Source: WHSV01 sp050694055 (GTDB lineage Bacteria; Actinomycetota; CADDZG01; WHSQ01). From it: a stretch of DNA of 40,736 nt. Made by a program: the position numbers and the translations under genes. Below the pieces are notes generated by a model that was given only the letters and a program-made list of their open reading frames with translations, made no database searches and was not told the DNA's origin. The DNA is taken from positions 1-40,736 of the forward strand of contig JBOGWX010000026.1 of assembly GCA_050694055.1 (NCBI GenBank), given 5' to 3'. Shown one piece after another: positions 8,411-15,840 of this stretch (its first letter is position 1; every line of letters begins with the position of its first letter).

Positions 8411-9838
8411 ATGAACGAGGAGCGCAACTATGACGCGGTCGTCGTGGGCGCGGGACCCAACGGGCTGGCCGCGGCGATCGAGCTTGCTCGAGCCGGGAAG
8501 TCCGTCGTCGTCTACGAGGCAGCGAACACCCCGGGCGGAGGTTGCCGTTCGGCCGAACTGACCCTGCCGGGCATCGTCCACGATATCTGCTCGGCGATCC
8601 ATCCCCTCGCCCTGGCCTCACCGTTCTTCAAGTCGATTCCTCTCGCGGAGCTCGGCGTGCGCTTTCGCCATCCAGACTCGCCACTCGCCCACCCACTCGA
8701 CGACGGCGACGCGGCGGTCCTGGAACGCACGGTGGCCGAGACCGCGGAGGGTCTCGGAGGCGACGCGCACGCGTACACGAGATTGATGAAGCCGCTGGCG
8801 CGCAACATCGACAAGTTGATCGTGGATATTCTTGGCCCCCTCCGCATCCCGCATCACCCGATCGCGCTGGCCCGGTTCGGGTTGCCGGCGGTGCGCTCCG
8901 CCCACGGGCTGGCGAACGCGCGCTTCAAGGAACCCAGGGCGCGCGCCCTGTTCGCCGGCATAGCGGCGCACTCGATGCTCTCTTTGCGCCGTCCCCCGAC
9001 CGCGGCCTACGGGCTCATGCTCGGAGCCGTGGGGCACGGCTACGGCTGGCCGACCATCGAGGGCGGGTCACAGAAGCTGACCGATGCGCTGGTCGCGTGC
9101 CTGGCTGGGCTCGGGGGACGGATCGTGACCGACCACCGGATCGAAACACTGGGCGAACTGCCACGCGCACGCGCTATCCTCTTCGACCTCACCCCAAGGC
9201 AGGTGGTCGCAATCGCGGGTGACGAGCTACCCGCTCGTTACCGACGCCGTCTGGAGCGCTACCAGTACGGACCGGGAGTGTTCAAGATCGACTTCGCTCT
9301 GAGCGAGCCGATTCCCTGGAAGGCAGATGTCTGCCGGCGCGCGGGCACGGTTCATCTTGGAGGAACCCTCGAGGAAGTCACCGCCGCAGAGGACGCCGTC
9401 TGCCGGGGCCGCCATCCCGACCGGCCGTACGCGCTGGTGGCGCAGCAGACCACCTTCGACGAGACGCGCGCCCCCGACGGAAAGCACACGGCATGGGCGT
9501 ACTGTCATGTCCCGAGCGGTTCGCCGGTCGACATGACCGACCGGATCGTGGCGCAGATCGAGCGCTTCGCTCCCGGTTTCCGCGACACGGTAGTCGCGCA
9601 GTCGACGATGACGGCCCCCGCGCTCGAGGCCTACAACGCCAACTACATCGGCGGAGACATCTCCGGTGGTGTGCAGCACTTCGGCCAGCTCTTCACGCGT
9701 CCGGCCGTTCGCTTCGATCCCTACTCGACCCCGAACAAACGGCTGTACTTCTGCTCATCGTCGACGCCACCCGGCGGGGGAGTGCACGGCATGTGCGGAT
9801 ACTACGCCGCCCGTTCGGCCCTGGGCCGGGCTTTCTAG
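8411..9838 (+). CDS. Phytoene desaturase-like FAD/NAD(P)-dependent oxidoreductase
   Basis: This 475-residue protein begins with a Rossmann dinucleotide-binding motif (VVVGAGPNGLAAAIELARAG, residues 10-29) followed by the acidic residue at the end of strand 2 (VVYEA) and the family's GGGCRSAE stretch. The C-terminus has the NYIGGDISGG and PPGGGVHGMCGYYAA motifs typical of the carotenoid-isomerase/phytoene-dehydrogenase-like family. Most members are of unknown substrate, and no carotenoid synthesis gene (phytoene synthase, GGPP synthase) is nearby, so a role in carotenoid synthesis is not supported. It is a single gene with its own probable leaderless promoter. It ends convergently with the GNAT gene, sharing a CTAG at 9835-9838 as both stop codons. 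Confidence 0.85.
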   Translation: MNEERNYDAVVVGAGPNGLAAAIELARAGKSVVVYEAANTPGGGCRSAELTLPGIVHDICSAIHPLALASPFFKSIPLAELGVRFRHPDSPLAHPLDDGDAAVLERTVAETAEGLGGDAHAYTRLMKPLARNIDKLIVDILGPLRIPHHPIALARFGLPAVRSAHGLANARFKEPRARALFAGIAAHSMLSLRRPPTAAYGLMLGAVGHGYGWPTIEGGSQKLTDALVACLAGLGGRIVTDHRIETLGELPRARAILFDLTPRQVVAIAGDELPARYRRRLERYQYGPGVFKIDFALSEPIPWKADVCRRAGTVHLGGTLEEVTAAEDAVCRGRHPDRPYALVAQQTTFDETRAPDGKHTAWAYCHVPSGSPVDMTDRIVAQIERFAPGFRDTVVAQSTMTAPALEAYNANYIGGDISGGVQHFGQLFTRPAVRFDPYSTPNKRLYFCSSSTPPGGGVHGMCGYYAARSALGRAF

Positions 9839-10389
9839 ACCGGCATGAGCTCTTCGGGAAGCAGCGAGAAGAGCGTCAGATCGACGCGCTCGCCTTTGAT
9901 GAGGCGCGCGCTGCGCAACACGCCCTCGCGCTGAAAACCACACTTGAGGGCCACACCCTCGGAGGCCTCGTTGCCGATGTTGGTCAGGAGCTCGAGACGT
10001 TTGACCTCGAGCTCGCCGAACGCCCAGCGCGCCATGAGGCACACCGCTCGGGTAGCGATTCCCCGTCTCCTGGCATTGGCCGCGACCCAGTAGCCCACCT
10101 CCGCGTTGGCGTGAGCCGGGTGCAACTTGAGCCCGACTCCGCCCATCAGCTCGCCGCCGACTGCGTCGACGATGGCGGAATCGGTGCCGACCCCCATCGC
10201 CTCCTGGCGCGCGTTGGTCTTGAAGAACACCTTTGCCTCCTTGCGCGTGTAGGGGGCCGGGATGCCCGTCCAGCGCGCGATCTCCGGATCTTCGACCAAT
10301 TGCACGAGCTCGGGGAGATCGGAGTTCTGCCAGGAGCGGATGGCGACGACGCCGTCGGTGAGCGAGGCGGGGGGCGAGAGGTGCGCCAT
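9835..10389 (-). CDS. GNAT family N-acetyltransferase (RimJ/RimL type)
   Basis: The 184-residue product carries the GNAT fold signature of the RimJ/RimL group: an N-terminal IRSWQNSDLPELVQL, the strand AEVGYWVAANARRRGIATRA that contains the acetyl-CoA pyrophosphate loop (residues about 115-135), and the C-terminal RLELLTNIGNEAS / ALKCGFQREGVLR. Such proteins acetylate the N-terminal amine of ribosomal or other proteins, or small molecules; the substrate cannot be read from sequence. The start ATG 10389 faces away from ligA, leaving a 61-bp divergent intergenic region. Its stop overlaps that of the oxidoreductase. Confidence 0.88.
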   Translation of the reverse strand: MAHLSPPASLTDGVVAIRSWQNSDLPELVQLVEDPEIARWTGIPAPYTRKEAKVFFKTNARQEAMGVGTDSAIVDAVGGELMGGVGLKLHPAHANAEVGYWVAANARRRGIATRAVCLMARWAFGELEVKRLELLTNIGNEASEGVALKCGFQREGVLRSARLIKGERVDLTLFSLLPEELMPV

Positions 10390-10435
10390 CGCCCCACTCT
10401 AGTGGGCCGGGTGAGCCACGGAGGTTGCAGGTCGC

Positions 10436-10444
10436 TGCCACAAT
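10436..10444 (+). promoter_or_regulatory. Extended -10 element before ligA, probably leaderless
   Basis: TGCCACAAT gives an extended -10 (TG-n-CACAAT) six bases before ATG 10451. The intervening GTGGGC is not a convincing SD. The arrangement matches that before the gene at 8411. Confidence 0.45.
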
Positions 10445-10450
10445 GTGGGC

Positions 10451-12457
10451 ATGCCCAAGGCCACCAAAAACACCGCCAAGCGAGTCGAAGAGCTGCGTGA
10501 GGCGATCAACTATCACTCGTACCGCTACCACGCACTCGACGATCCCGAGATCGCGGACGCCGAATACGACGCGCTCAACAAGGAGCTAATCGAGATCGAG
10601 GAAGCTCACGCCGAGCTCGTGACACCAGACTCACCGACGCAGCGAATCGGCGCTCCACCCTCCGATCAGTTCGCCCCGGTCACTCATCGTACGCCGATGA
10701 TGAGTCTGGACAACTGCTTCACGCTCGAGGAACTGAAGGCGTGGGGGCAACGGGCCGAGCGGCTCATCTCCGGCATCGACGCATACATGACCGAGTTGAA
10801 GATGGACGGGATCGCGGTGAACCTCGTCTACGAGGACGGTGTCTTCGTGAGGGGTGCAACGCGCGGCGATGGACGCACGGGTGAGGACATCACCGGCAAC
10901 CTCAAGACGATCAATGCGGTGCCTCTGCGCCTGCGTGGCGACGACGTTCCGCAGACTCTCGAGGTGCGCGGCGAGGTCTACATGCGCACCGACGACTTCG
11001 AAAAGCTGAACGAACGGCTCGGCGAGGCCGGTCTCAAGACCTTCGCCAACCCTCGCAACGCCGCGGCCGGTTCGCTGCGGCAAAAGGACCCCAGCGTCAC
11101 GGCCGAGCGCAAGCTCTCGCTCGTGTGCCATGGGGTCGGCTACGTCGAAGGCGTCCGCTTCAAGGCACACTCGGACGCGCTGGCGTTCATACGGGAGCTC
11201 GGTTTGCGCATCAACGACCAGAGCAAGGTGCTCGAGGACCTCGACCGGGTCTACGAGCGCTGCGGCTACTGGCAGGAGCACCGCCACGACGTCCCCTACG
11301 AGATCGACGGCGTCGTGGTCAAGGTCGATTCGATCGCGCAACAGGAGGAGCTCGGCTTCACATCAAAGGCCCCCCGTTGGGCAATCGCCTACAAGTTTCC
11401 GCCCGAGGAGCGCACCACGGTCCTGAACGACATCTTTGCGTCGGTGGGGCGAACCGGAGTGGTGACCCCGTTTGCGAGCCTCGAAACCGTCTTCGTCGGC
11501 GGGGTGAACATCACGACCGCCACGTTGCACAACGAGGACGAGGTCGCGCGCAAGGACGTGCGACCGAAGGACACGGTCATCGTGCGGCGCGCCGGCGACG
11601 TCATCCCCGAGGTCGTCGGTCCCGTGCTCTCGAAGCGGCCCAAGGGGACACGGCGGTGGAAGATGCCCCGGCGATGCCCCTCGTGCGGGTCGGACCTGGT
11701 GCGCAACGAGGGCGAGTCGGCGACACGCTGCCTCAACCTCTACGAGTGTCCCGTGCAGCAGCGAGAGCGCATCTTTCACTTCGCGAGCCGAGGCGGGATG
11801 GACATCGAGGGACTCGGTTACAAGACGATCATGATGCTGCTCGACAAGGGTTGGCTGAGCGACCTCAGCGACATCTATTTCCTCGAGCCCGCTCGGTTCG
11901 AAGGACTCGAGGGCTGGGGACCGAAGTCGATCGAGAACCTGATGAGCTCGATAGACGGTTCCCGCCGCCGCCCGCTGGCGGCGTTTCTGACCGCGCTCGG
12001 CATTCCTCACGTCGGCTATTCGGCGGCCGAGGTTCTCGCCGAAGAGGTTGGCTCGCTCGAGAAGCTCGAGTCCATGAGCGCCGCCGAGCTCGAGGCGGTC
12101 GAGGGAATCGGCCCCGTCATCGCTCAGTCGATCGCATCCTTCTTCACCGAGGAACGCAACCGGGCCGTGCTCGACCGCCTGCGGGACGGGGGCGTGAAGC
12201 CGGCGCCGCCCGCGGCCAAGAAGACCGGCTCGCTCACGGGCAAGACCTTCGTGCTGACCGGCTCGCTCGAGGGGTTCTCGCGCAGCGAGGCCGAGACCGC
12301 CATCGAGGACCTGGGTGGGAAGGTCACCTCGAGCGTGTCCAAGAAGACCGACTACGTCGTCCTCGGCGAGAACCCGGGGAGCAAGTACGACAGGGCCGTG
12401 CAGCTCGGCATCGAGATCCTCGACGAGGACGGCCTCCGGAAGATCCTCAGCTCGTAA
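10451..12457 (+). CDS. ligA: NAD-dependent DNA ligase LigA
   Basis: This is a complete 668-residue NAD-dependent ligase, the normal length for the family. The Ia-type N-terminal domain (YHSYRYHALDDPEIADAEYD) is followed by the nucleotidyltransferase domain with the adenylated lysine in ELKMDGIA (about Lys117) and the TRGDGRTGEDIT loop. The OB fold contains VGRTGVVTPFA. The four-cysteine zinc site is CPSCG then CLN and CPVQQ. Helix-hairpin-helix repeats (IPHVGYSAAEVLAEE) and a C-terminal BRCT domain (GKTFVLTGSL, residues about 590-668) complete it. It joins nicks in replication and repair in the cytoplasm. An in-frame GTG lies two codons upstream, but ATG is preferred. The gene stands alone with its own promoter. 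Confidence 0.97.
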   Translation: MPKATKNTAKRVEELREAINYHSYRYHALDDPEIADAEYDALNKELIEIEEAHAELVTPDSPTQRIGAPPSDQFAPVTHRTPMMSLDNCFTLEELKAWGQRAERLISGIDAYMTELKMDGIAVNLVYEDGVFVRGATRGDGRTGEDITGNLKTINAVPLRLRGDDVPQTLEVRGEVYMRTDDFEKLNERLGEAGLKTFANPRNAAAGSLRQKDPSVTAERKLSLVCHGVGYVEGVRFKAHSDALAFIRELGLRINDQSKVLEDLDRVYERCGYWQEHRHDVPYEIDGVVVKVDSIAQQEELGFTSKAPRWAIAYKFPPEERTTVLNDIFASVGRTGVVTPFASLETVFVGGVNITTATLHNEDEVARKDVRPKDTVIVRRAGDVIPEVVGPVLSKRPKGTRRWKMPRRCPSCGSDLVRNEGESATRCLNLYECPVQQRERIFHFASRGGMDIEGLGYKTIMMLLDKGWLSDLSDIYFLEPARFEGLEGWGPKSIENLMSSIDGSRRRPLAAFLTALGIPHVGYSAAEVLAEEVGSLEKLESMSAAELEAVEGIGPVIAQSIASFFTEERNRAVLDRLRDGGVKPAPPAAKKTGSLTGKTFVLTGSLEGFSRSEAETAIEDLGGKVTSSVSKKTDYVVLGENPGSKYDRAVQLGIEILDEDGLRKILSS

Positions 12458-12546
12458 GCCGGAAGTACCCATCCGCACTGGTGACTTTCGCCTTCGACTC
12501 GAGGGCTTTCACGGGTGTCGTGCGCCCCGCTAGGGATGCAGCATGC

Positions 12547-12561
12547 GATGAGAGCCTCATC
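12547..12561. repeat. Small inverted repeat upstream of the DUF2339 gene
   Basis: GATGAG-AGC-CTCATC forms a six-base-pair stem with a three-base loop in the 121-nt gap between ligA and the DUF2339 gene. It ends shortly before the SD (AAGGAAGG). It could be a weak attenuator or an operator; there is no U-tract. Confidence 0.25.
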
Positions 12562-12578
12562 CCAAAAAGGAAGGACCG

Positions 12579-14267
12579 ATGGACGACGCCGCGGGACTGG
12601 AGTACCGGGTAGCCCGGTTGGAAGACGAAGTCCGAGATCTCCGAGCGATGCTCGGGCCCCGGCACCCATTCCGCTGGACTCCGCCGCCACCAGCGGCGCA
12701 GCCTGGGCCGCCACCACCAACGCCGCGGCCCGAGAGCGAGCTCGAGGCCAGTTTCTTCGGCACCTGGTTTGCGCGCCTGGGGGCCATGGCCATCGTGATC
12801 GGTCTCGCGTTCGGCTTTACGTATGCGATCGAGCAGGGATGGCTCACGGCGTGGATGCGGGTCACGCTTGGCTGGGGCGTGGGACTCGGCGCGCTCGCCT
12901 GGGGGCACGTCATGGCGCAGCGCCGGTATCGCTCGGTGGGACACGCGGTCATCGCCGGCGGGATCGGGTTGCTCTATCTGGCCACGCTCGCGGCCATGCT
13001 CCTGTACGACCTGTTTCCTGTGACGGTGGGGCTTCTTGTCCTGACGGCGATCGCGACGGGAGGTGGTCTGCTGGCCCTGAGGCACGACTCGCTGCCCCTG
13101 GCCGTCATGGCGAGCCTGGCTGCGTTTGGCGTTGCGGCCCTCATTGGTTTCGACCGCGGCAACCCGAGCACCGTCTACGCGTGCACGACGGTGGTCAATC
13201 TCGGCGTCCTGGGAATGGTGCTGGCCCGGTGCTGGGTGATCCTGGCACCGGTCGCGGTGGCGGCCTCGTGTCTTCTCATGGCTCTGAGACTGGACGAGGC
13301 GCGTCCTGTGGTCACGCTCTCGTTCGGAACGCTGTGGTTGCTGATGTTCTGCGGCGCGTCGCTGTTCGGTGCCGCGCGGGCGTCGGAACTCGAGAGGGGC
13401 GACGTGGCCGTCCTGGTGGCGACCTCCTTTGCGTATCTCGCGCTCGGCAACTACGTCTTCTCCTCCCTCGGATACCAGGCGGCCATGGGCGCGTTTACCG
13501 CAGCTCTGTCGGTGTCGTGGGCCGCGATCGGACTGGCCGCCCGTCGAGGTCCCCTCGAAAGGGCGGCGGTCTCTGCCACGGCTTGGGGTTTGTGTGTCGC
13601 GTTCGCGGTGCTCGCGGTGCCGGCTCAATTCGACGGCGCCTCGGTAGGTGTTGGTTGGGCGCTCCAGGGTGCCTTGCTGGCGTGGATCGCCCGGCGCCGG
13701 GGGGCGGCTCGACTCCAAGGCCCCGCGGCGTTCGTGTGCTCGCTCGGGTTCCTCGCCGGGCTCTATCGCCTCGCCGACATCTTCTGGGCGGGCCGGCCGC
13801 TGTGGTCGTCGGACACCATCGTCGTCTGCCTGCACCTTGCGGGACTGGTGGCGGCCGCGTACTGGTTCGAGAGGGCGGACTCGCAAGAGGGCCTGCAACT
13901 GGGGCGGGCGGCCGGGGCGATGGCGGCCCTGTTGGGCCTCGGGTGGGTCAGCGCCGAGGTCCTCGTCTACGGCGAGCGTCTCGACGCCGGCGAACAAACC
14001 GTACAGTTCGGTCTATCGGCGGCCTGGGCCCTCTACGCCGCGGCGTTCCTGTGCGGGGGAATCCTGGCCCGGCGGTCGGAGCCGCGGATCCTCGCCCTCG
14101 TCCTGCTCGCCACGGTCATGGTCAAGCTGATCCTGCTCGACCTCTGGCTGCTGCCGGCCCTGCTCCGCACCGCCAGCTTCGTGGGACTCGGGATCCTGCT
14201 GCTGCTGTGCTCGCTCATGTACCATCGGCTGTTGCCCACCCTGCTGGGGCACGAGTCACAGGACTAA
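12579..14267 (+). CDS. DUF2339 family polytopic membrane protein
   Basis: A good SD (AAGGAAGG) precedes ATG 12579. The 562-residue protein starts with a short coiled coil (YRVARLEDEVRDLRAML), a proline-rich linker (residues 30-50), and then the family hallmark FGTWFARLGAMAIVIGLAF as the first of roughly fourteen membrane helices. This is the layout of the DUF2339 family of bacterial membrane proteins, whose function is not established. The N-terminus is predicted to be cytoplasmic. The gene is probably single; it is preceded by a 121-nt gap and followed 6 nt later by a strong hairpin. No frameshift or missing segment is apparent. Confidence 0.88.
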   Translation: MDDAAGLEYRVARLEDEVRDLRAMLGPRHPFRWTPPPPAAQPGPPPPTPRPESELEASFFGTWFARLGAMAIVIGLAFGFTYAIEQGWLTAWMRVTLGWGVGLGALAWGHVMAQRRYRSVGHAVIAGGIGLLYLATLAAMLLYDLFPVTVGLLVLTAIATGGGLLALRHDSLPLAVMASLAAFGVAALIGFDRGNPSTVYACTTVVNLGVLGMVLARCWVILAPVAVAASCLLMALRLDEARPVVTLSFGTLWLLMFCGASLFGAARASELERGDVAVLVATSFAYLALGNYVFSSLGYQAAMGAFTAALSVSWAAIGLAARRGPLERAAVSATAWGLCVAFAVLAVPAQFDGASVGVGWALQGALLAWIARRRGAARLQGPAAFVCSLGFLAGLYRLADIFWAGRPLWSSDTIVVCLHLAGLVAAAYWFERADSQEGLQLGRAAGAMAALLGLGWVSAEVLVYGERLDAGEQTVQFGLSAAWALYAAAFLCGGILARRSEPRILALVLLATVMVKLILLDLWLLPALLRTASFVGLGILLLLCSLMYHRLLPTLLGHESQD

Positions 14268-14273
14268 TGGACT

Positions 14274-14303
14274 AAAAAAACCGGCCCCCGAGCCGGGGGC
14301 CGG
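14274..14303 (-). terminator. Intrinsic terminator reading leftward
   Basis: A perfect ten-base-pair stem (CCGGCCCCCG, loop AGC, CGGGGGCCGG, 14281-14303) is flanked on its left by seven A residues. Read on the minus strand this is a hairpin followed by U7, a textbook Rho-independent terminator. On the plus strand the stem is followed by UCGAAUU, so termination of the DUF2339 transcript there would be weaker. Confidence 0.8.
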
Positions 14304-14644
14304 TCGAATTGGCTTACTCACACGCCCGAACGCGCTTCTCCTGGTCGAGCCCGGTGGACCATACCGGGGCGACGGACGCCGGTGAACCGGGTGGGATTAC
14401 GCCAGTGGCCCAATACAACTAGCCAATCCCGTCAATGCTGGTGCCGAACCACTAGCCGCCGGCCACCTCACGAGGTCCGCAGAAACTATCAATCACTGTG
14501 TCTGGACCACCTCCTTTCTCGTGTACCGCCATGAAAGCACACGGCGCGAGCAATGTGGTGCACTTTTCCGGTTCTCCTCCTCGAGATTTTTGTGAAATCG
14601 CCCCCGCGGCGCGCCCCGGTCTGCTCGCCACCGCCGGCGCTGGA
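14304..14644 (-). other. Non-coding region, possible minus-strand RNA gene
   Basis: About 340 nt hold no convincing coding frame on either strand. The strong terminator at its left end is oriented for minus-strand transcription, yet no minus-strand protein gene lies within several kb to the right. On the minus strand several short inverted stretches are visible, such as GGGATT with AATCCC and CCGG pairs around 14350-14440. I compared it by eye with SRP RNA, tmRNA, RNase P RNA and tRNA consensus strings and found no match. A small RNA ending at 14274 is a reasonable hypothesis. Confidence 0.3.
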
Positions 14645-14678
14645 TATACTGCTCCGAGAAACTTGACCGCTTGGTCAA
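14645..14678 (+). promoter_or_regulatory. Promoter -10 with TetR-type palindromic operator
   Basis: TATACT (14645-14650) is a good -10 hexamer, although no clear -35 is seen. Thirteen bases downstream lies the perfect palindrome TTGACC-GCTT-GGTCAA (14663-14678), covering the expected transcription start and lying 20 nt before ATG 14698. Spaced GACC/GGTC half-sites are typical of TetR-family operators that control acyl-CoA catabolism in Actinomycetota. The regulator itself is not in the window. Confidence 0.6.
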
Positions 14679-14697
14679 TTCAAGGCCCGAAAAGAGG

Positions 14698-15792
14698 ATG
14701 ACCCTGGGGTTCGACCTACAGCCGACCGAGGAGCAGCTCGCCCTCAAGGACACGCTCGCCGCGTTTGCGTCGAAGGTCCTTCGTCCCGCCGCGCGCGACG
14801 CCGAGGCGGCCCGGCGAACCCCCGACTCCGTCGCCCAACAGCTGCACGAGCTAGGCGTCGCGGCGCCCGTCGACGAGGCCTACGGGGGCGGAGGGACCTT
14901 CGACGCGGTCACCTATTGCATGGCGGCCGAGGAGCTGGCCTGGGGCGATCCGGCGATCGCCTATCAGGCGCTCGGCGCCGGTCTCGCCGCGCTGATCGTG
15001 GGACGGGCCGGCACCGACGGCCAGAGGAAGGGCCGCCTCCCGCTCTTCGCCGGCCCCGCTCCGACCGGCTCGTTCGTCGCCGTCGGGGAGAAGGTCGCCG
15101 CGGGCGATCTCGAGAGCCTGGAGACCACCGTGGACGGGGGCAGGGTCTCGGGCAGGAAGTACGGGGTGCTCGACGCCGAGGGGGCTCAGCTCGGCATCGT
15201 CGTGGGCCGGGGACCGAAAGGGGAGCTCGCCGCCGCGCTGGTCGAGCCGGGCGGCTACGACCTCGTCAAGCCCGAAGACAAGCTGGGGCTCGAGGCTGCG
15301 CCCACCTGGGTGGTCGACTTCGATGCTGCGGGCGAGGCTCTTCCGCCGGGCGCGCACCTCGAACAGGCTCTGTTCCTGACCAAGATAATGACCGGTGCCG
15401 TCGCGCTCGGCTGTGCGCGAGCGAGCCTCGAATACGCGGCGCACTATGCGACCGAGCGCGAGGCGTTCGGCAAGCCCATCGGCGCCTTTCAGGGGATCAG
15501 CTTCAAGATCGCCGACATGGCGATCGCAGTGGACGCCGCGCGCGTCGCGCTGTGGCGCACCGCATGGCATATCGACCGGGGCACCGCGACACTTGCCGAC
15601 GCCGCCGAGGCCAACGGACAGTGTCTCGCGGCCGCGGTGCTCTGCGGCGACGACGGGATCCAGGTGCTTGGAGGTCACGGCTTCGTTACCGACCATCCCT
15701 GTGAGATGTGGTTCAGGGACGCGGTGACGCTGTCGGTGTTCGATGCTCCCGAGATCGCCGGTGACGTGATGGTCGCTCGTAGCGTGTTCTAG
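14698..15792 (+). CDS. Acyl-CoA dehydrogenase family protein, atypical subunit
   Basis: I take ATG 14698 as start; AGAGG directly abuts it. The 364-residue product has the acyl-CoA dehydrogenase fold: N-terminal helices (LQPTEEQLALKDTLAAFASK), the EELAWGDPAIAY block, and C-terminal REAFGKPIGAFQGISFKIAD and GGHGFVTDHPCEMWFRDA. The usual flavin-domain signature TEPxAGSD is missing, and where typical members carry the catalytic Glu in FEGTxxIQ this one reads SVFDAPEIAGD. The next gene encodes a canonical partner. In mycobacterial steroid degradation, pairs of unlike FadE subunits form alpha2beta2 enzymes in which the active site is contributed asymmetrically. I infer the same here; the substrate is unknown. 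Confidence 0.85.
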   Translation: MTLGFDLQPTEEQLALKDTLAAFASKVLRPAARDAEAARRTPDSVAQQLHELGVAAPVDEAYGGGGTFDAVTYCMAAEELAWGDPAIAYQALGAGLAALIVGRAGTDGQRKGRLPLFAGPAPTGSFVAVGEKVAAGDLESLETTVDGGRVSGRKYGVLDAEGAQLGIVVGRGPKGELAAALVEPGGYDLVKPEDKLGLEAAPTWVVDFDAAGEALPPGAHLEQALFLTKIMTGAVALGCARASLEYAAHYATEREAFGKPIGAFQGISFKIADMAIAVDAARVALWRTAWHIDRGTATLADAAEANGQCLAAAVLCGDDGIQVLGGHGFVTDHPCEMWFRDAVTLSVFDAPEIAGDVMVARSVF

Positions 15793-15840
15793 ACGAACTC
15801 TAGCGGGGACTCGAACCAGACCAGAAGGAAAGGAAAGAGA

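Noticed and set aside
11125..12612. 495-codon plus-strand frame overlapping ligA
   Set aside because: It is an out-of-frame shadow of the complete ligase, Arg/Gly-rich and without motifs.
12447..13997. 516-codon open frame on the minus strand opposite the DUF2339 gene
   Set aside because: Its product is Arg/His/Gln-rich low-complexity sequence, a mirror of the hydrophobic plus-strand protein, with no SD or family match.
14304..14660. Known structural RNA (SRP RNA, tmRNA, RNase P RNA, tRNA)
   Set aside because: None of the conserved core strings of these RNAs, nor a tRNA T-arm with CCA end, was found on either strand by eye.
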